Source: Marinilabiliales bacterium
GTDB taxonomy: Bacteria > Bacteroidota > Bacteroidia > Bacteroidales > SZUA-534
Direction of reading: 5' to 3'
NCBI GenBank assembly: GCA_003512955.1
Contig: DOTG01000023.1
Span: forward strand, 1-64,000
DNA: 64,000 nt
Positions 62,071 to 64,000 of the stretch are shown piece by piece. The stretch's first letter is position 1, and every line of letters begins with the position of its first letter. The position numbers were made by a program, and so were the translations under genes. The notes under the pieces are model-generated. The model was not told the origin of the DNA, did not search any database, and was given only the letters and a program-made list of their open reading frames with translations.

Positions 62071-63030
62071 ATGAAGAAATTACCCTTTGAATATCGGTTG
62101 ACTTTTATTTATATTATAATTGGTGCTTTATGGATTTTGTTTTCTGATAAATTAGTTGTCGGTTTTACAAAGGATGCGGAGCGCATCCGGATGATTTCGA
62201 CCTATAAAGGGTGGTTTTATGTTTTGGTGACCGGAATCATGCTTTTTTATCTCATCAAAAAAGAAATTCATCGAAGGAAGTTGTTGTACCAAGAATTGCT
62301 GGAAACTAAGAAAGAAATTGTCAACTCTGAAAGACTTAAAACAGCTTTTTTATCCAACTTATCGCATTACATCCGCTCTCCCATGAATAGTATTTTGGGT
62401 TTTGTGGAACTGCTGCAAAATAGGGAGACATCGCCCGAGAACCAGCAAATGTTTATCACTTACATCAATGAACGGAGCCAACACCTTTTGCATACCTTGA
62501 ATAGCATTGTTGAAATTTCGAAGATTCAGGAGGGATTGTCGGAGGTGAGAAATGAATGGTTCAGTACGTTGGAGCTCATGCGAAGCTTAGAAGTTACAGC
62601 AAACCTTGATTTAACTGCAAAAAACAAACCTTTGTCACTTATATTAAAGATTGAAAATGGTGAACATGACAAGGATATTTATTCTGACCGGATGAAAATC
62701 TTTAACATTTTATTGAACCTGGTTTCGAATGCCATCAACTTTACGGATCACGGTGAAATTGAAATCGTATATTTGAGCAATAAGAACGCCCATATATTTA
62801 AGGTAAAAGATGCGGGTAAAGGAATTTCATCCGATAAACAGCAGTCCCTGTTTACAAAATTTATGTACACCTCCTCCGATATCCATACAAGTGGTGAAAG
62901 CGCTGGATTGGGTTTATACCTATCGGCAAAATGGGCTAAGTTGTTAGAAGGTGAACTATGGCTCGAAGAAACCAATACTAAAGGAAGCACCTTTGCTTTA
63001 CGAGTCCCTAAATTGAGTCCGAACACTTAA
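62071..63030 (+). CDS. sensor histidine kinase (two membrane segments)
   Basis: 319 residues. Membrane segments near 9-29 and 51-68 without a large sensor, HisKA with His in NLSHYIRSPMNSILGF, HATPase with NLVSNAINFT, KDAGKGIS and GESAGLGL. No regulator nearby, so orphan. Kinase core resembles 35659-37335. Confidence 0.9.
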   Translation: MKKLPFEYRLTFIYIIIGALWILFSDKLVVGFTKDAERIRMISTYKGWFYVLVTGIMLFYLIKKEIHRRKLLYQELLETKKEIVNSERLKTAFLSNLSHYIRSPMNSILGFVELLQNRETSPENQQMFITYINERSQHLLHTLNSIVEISKIQEGLSEVRNEWFSTLELMRSLEVTANLDLTAKNKPLSLILKIENGEHDKDIYSDRMKIFNILLNLVSNAINFTDHGEIEIVYLSNKNAHIFKVKDAGKGISSDKQQSLFTKFMYTSSDIHTSGESAGLGLYLSAKWAKLLEGELWLEETNTKGSTFALRVPKLSPNT

Positions 63031-63036
63031 GAACCC

Positions 63037-64000
63037 TCATTCTTTCTCATCCACATAATCCTGCAAATAAGCAAACTTGGGAGTAAGTTTTCCATCTTTG
63101 GTAATGGTAGCCCGCTCAATAATGCCATCCCCGTCATCGCCAAACAATGCCGGGAAAACCCTTTCGAACAGGTCGTGGCCAAAATCGCGGCTGGCATCAC
63201 GGGGCAGTTCCCCAGGCAGGTTGTCCACCGACATGATGGTGATGTTCGTTGGGCGGATAAAGGCCGGTTCCTCGATGCTTAACGAAGGGTTGTACCCAAA
63301 GAACGGGTTTTCGATGGTTGTAGCCCTTAAGGTGGAATGAATAGGACCGGGCACATCGCAACTAATGTCGGCTATCACTGTAATTTTAAAATCGGGTTCC
63401 AGGTAATCCTCTTTTTCGATGAAGTGGGGTGAGCGGTTATCCCAGAAATGGCAGGCAATAAATATGTCGGTAGCTTTTGTATATGGTTTAAAAACCGATT
63501 CGTACTCTGCGGGATTGTTGATAAAGTGCAGCATATCGAACAGTTGACCATCTTTACGCTTCACATAATGGTTCGGTTCAATCAGGCAATACACGGGTTC
63601 ATCAAAGGTTTCGGTCAAGTATTCTTTGGGGGTTACCCTTCTCAGGTTCAATTGGCTTAATGTTTCAATAGCCCCGCCAGCCACGCGGCCTCCACCGGTG
63701 ATTAATATTTTAATAGGTTTTAAAGTAATCTTACGAAGGCCGGCAAAAAGCTCTTCCATATCGTGGCATTCATGCGCCGGTTTTAACTTGAAGTTGTTGG
63801 TGCGGTTTCCGCGGGCTCTTAATGCATTGTAAGCGCCAACAATCCCGGCCCAACGTCCAAAAGCTACTATCCGGGTTCCATCGGGCTTGGTCAAATATTC
63901 ATAGTCAATGAGGGTAATTTTTTTCTCCAGAACGGCCTTTAAAAGTTCCCGGTTATGAGGTTGTTTTTTAGCTACATGAGCAAAAAAGAAGTAAGTCTTT
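63037..64000 (-). CDS. saccharopine/alanine dehydrogenase-like protein, partial
   Basis: Frame open from the window edge through at least 321 codons. Segments YFFFAHVAKKQPHNRELLKA, DGTRIVAFGRWAGIVGAYNAL and ITGGGRVAGGAIETL (NAD-binding glycine loop), IADISCDVPGPIHSTLRATTI match the saccharopine dehydrogenase/alanine dehydrogenase N-terminal family. The start codon lies outside the window; a TTG at 63892-63894 is not the start. Confidence 0.88.
   Translation of the reverse strand, partial: KTYFFFAHVAKKQPHNRELLKAVLEKKITLIDYEYLTKPDGTRIVAFGRWAGIVGAYNALRARGNRTNNFKLKPAHECHDMEELFAGLRKITLKPIKILITGGGRVAGGAIETLSQLNLRRVTPKEYLTETFDEPVYCLIEPNHYVKRKDGQLFDMLHFINNPAEYESVFKPYTKATDIFIACHFWDNRSPHFIEKEDYLEPDFKITVIADISCDVPGPIHSTLRATTIENPFFGYNPSLSIEEPAFIRPTNITIMSVDNLPGELPRDASRDFGHDLFERVFPALFGDDGDGIIERATITKDGKLTPKFAYLQDYVDEKE

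Noticed and set aside
63892..63894. TTG as start of the last gene
   Set aside because: Upstream in-frame codons to the window edge encode conserved residues, so the true start is outside.
1..64000. CRISPR array
   Set aside because: No regularly spaced 20-40 base repeats with unique spacers were seen; the repeats found are microrepeats or coding repeats.

Overview
The window looks like a chromosomal segment from a Bacteroidota member, probably of the Bacteroidales/Marinilabiliales type. Evidence: SprB-repeat surface protein, two proteins with type IX secretion (T9SS) C-terminal sorting domains, two TonB-dependent receptors, LytTR response regulator, Bacteroidota-type promoter hexamers (TAnnTTTG), A-rich leaders instead of Shine-Dalgarno sites, and a roughly 40% GC, AT-rich coding style. 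Naming to genus is not possible from sequence alone.

Region 1 (1-15631, all minus strand) is the most unusual part. Reading in transcription order it encodes a SpoIIE-type sensor phosphatase, a nucleotide-translocase-like membrane protein with a HEAT-like C-terminus, a second SpoIIE sensor phosphatase, a protein built of three TIR-like/Rossmann-like modules, a membrane-anchored nSTAND NTPase with WD40 repeats, an outer-membrane beta-barrel protein, a beta-propeller-like lipoprotein and a large SprB-repeat secreted protein that runs off the window. From the NTT-like gene to the lipoprotein gene, spacing is overlapping or under 10 bases, so this reads as one operon linking cytoplasmic STAND signalling with cell-surface proteins.

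Region 2 (15.7-24.2 kb) is mostly housekeeping: kdsA, mnmE, a SPOR/HU-like protein, a deoxynucleotide N-hydrolase, a dihydroorotate-dehydrogenase-like protein, a YkgJ cysteine-cluster protein, an MFS transporter and a T9SS cargo protein. Region 3 (24.3-35.4 kb) holds a LytTR regulator, a metal-related TonB receptor operon (HYC_CC_PP protein, receptor, HMA protein) and a nickel-type operon (NikR, TonB receptor, porin, lipoprotein) with a recognisable NikR operator lying over the promoter.

Region 4 (35.6-50.3 kb) mixes a CHASE4 histidine kinase, a truncated IS4-type transposase, two unusual fusions (YciB-like membrane domain with NUDIX; PP2C phosphatase with LysM), a tRNA-Gly(CCC), a UPF0175/DUF3368 toxin-antitoxin pair, a radical SAM protein and a DUF4143 ATPase gene that is bracketed by copies of the radical SAM gene's 3' end. 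Region 5 (50.9-60.1 kb) is a plus-strand run of small single-domain stress/detoxification genes (YciI, cupin, NTF2-like, PIG-L, AraC-GyrI, ClpP, DUF1801, NIPSNAP, VOC, YdeI, GNAT) separated by repeat-rich spacers; it looks like an accessory area. The window ends with an APC permease, an orphan histidine kinase and a partial saccharopine/alanine dehydrogenase-like gene.
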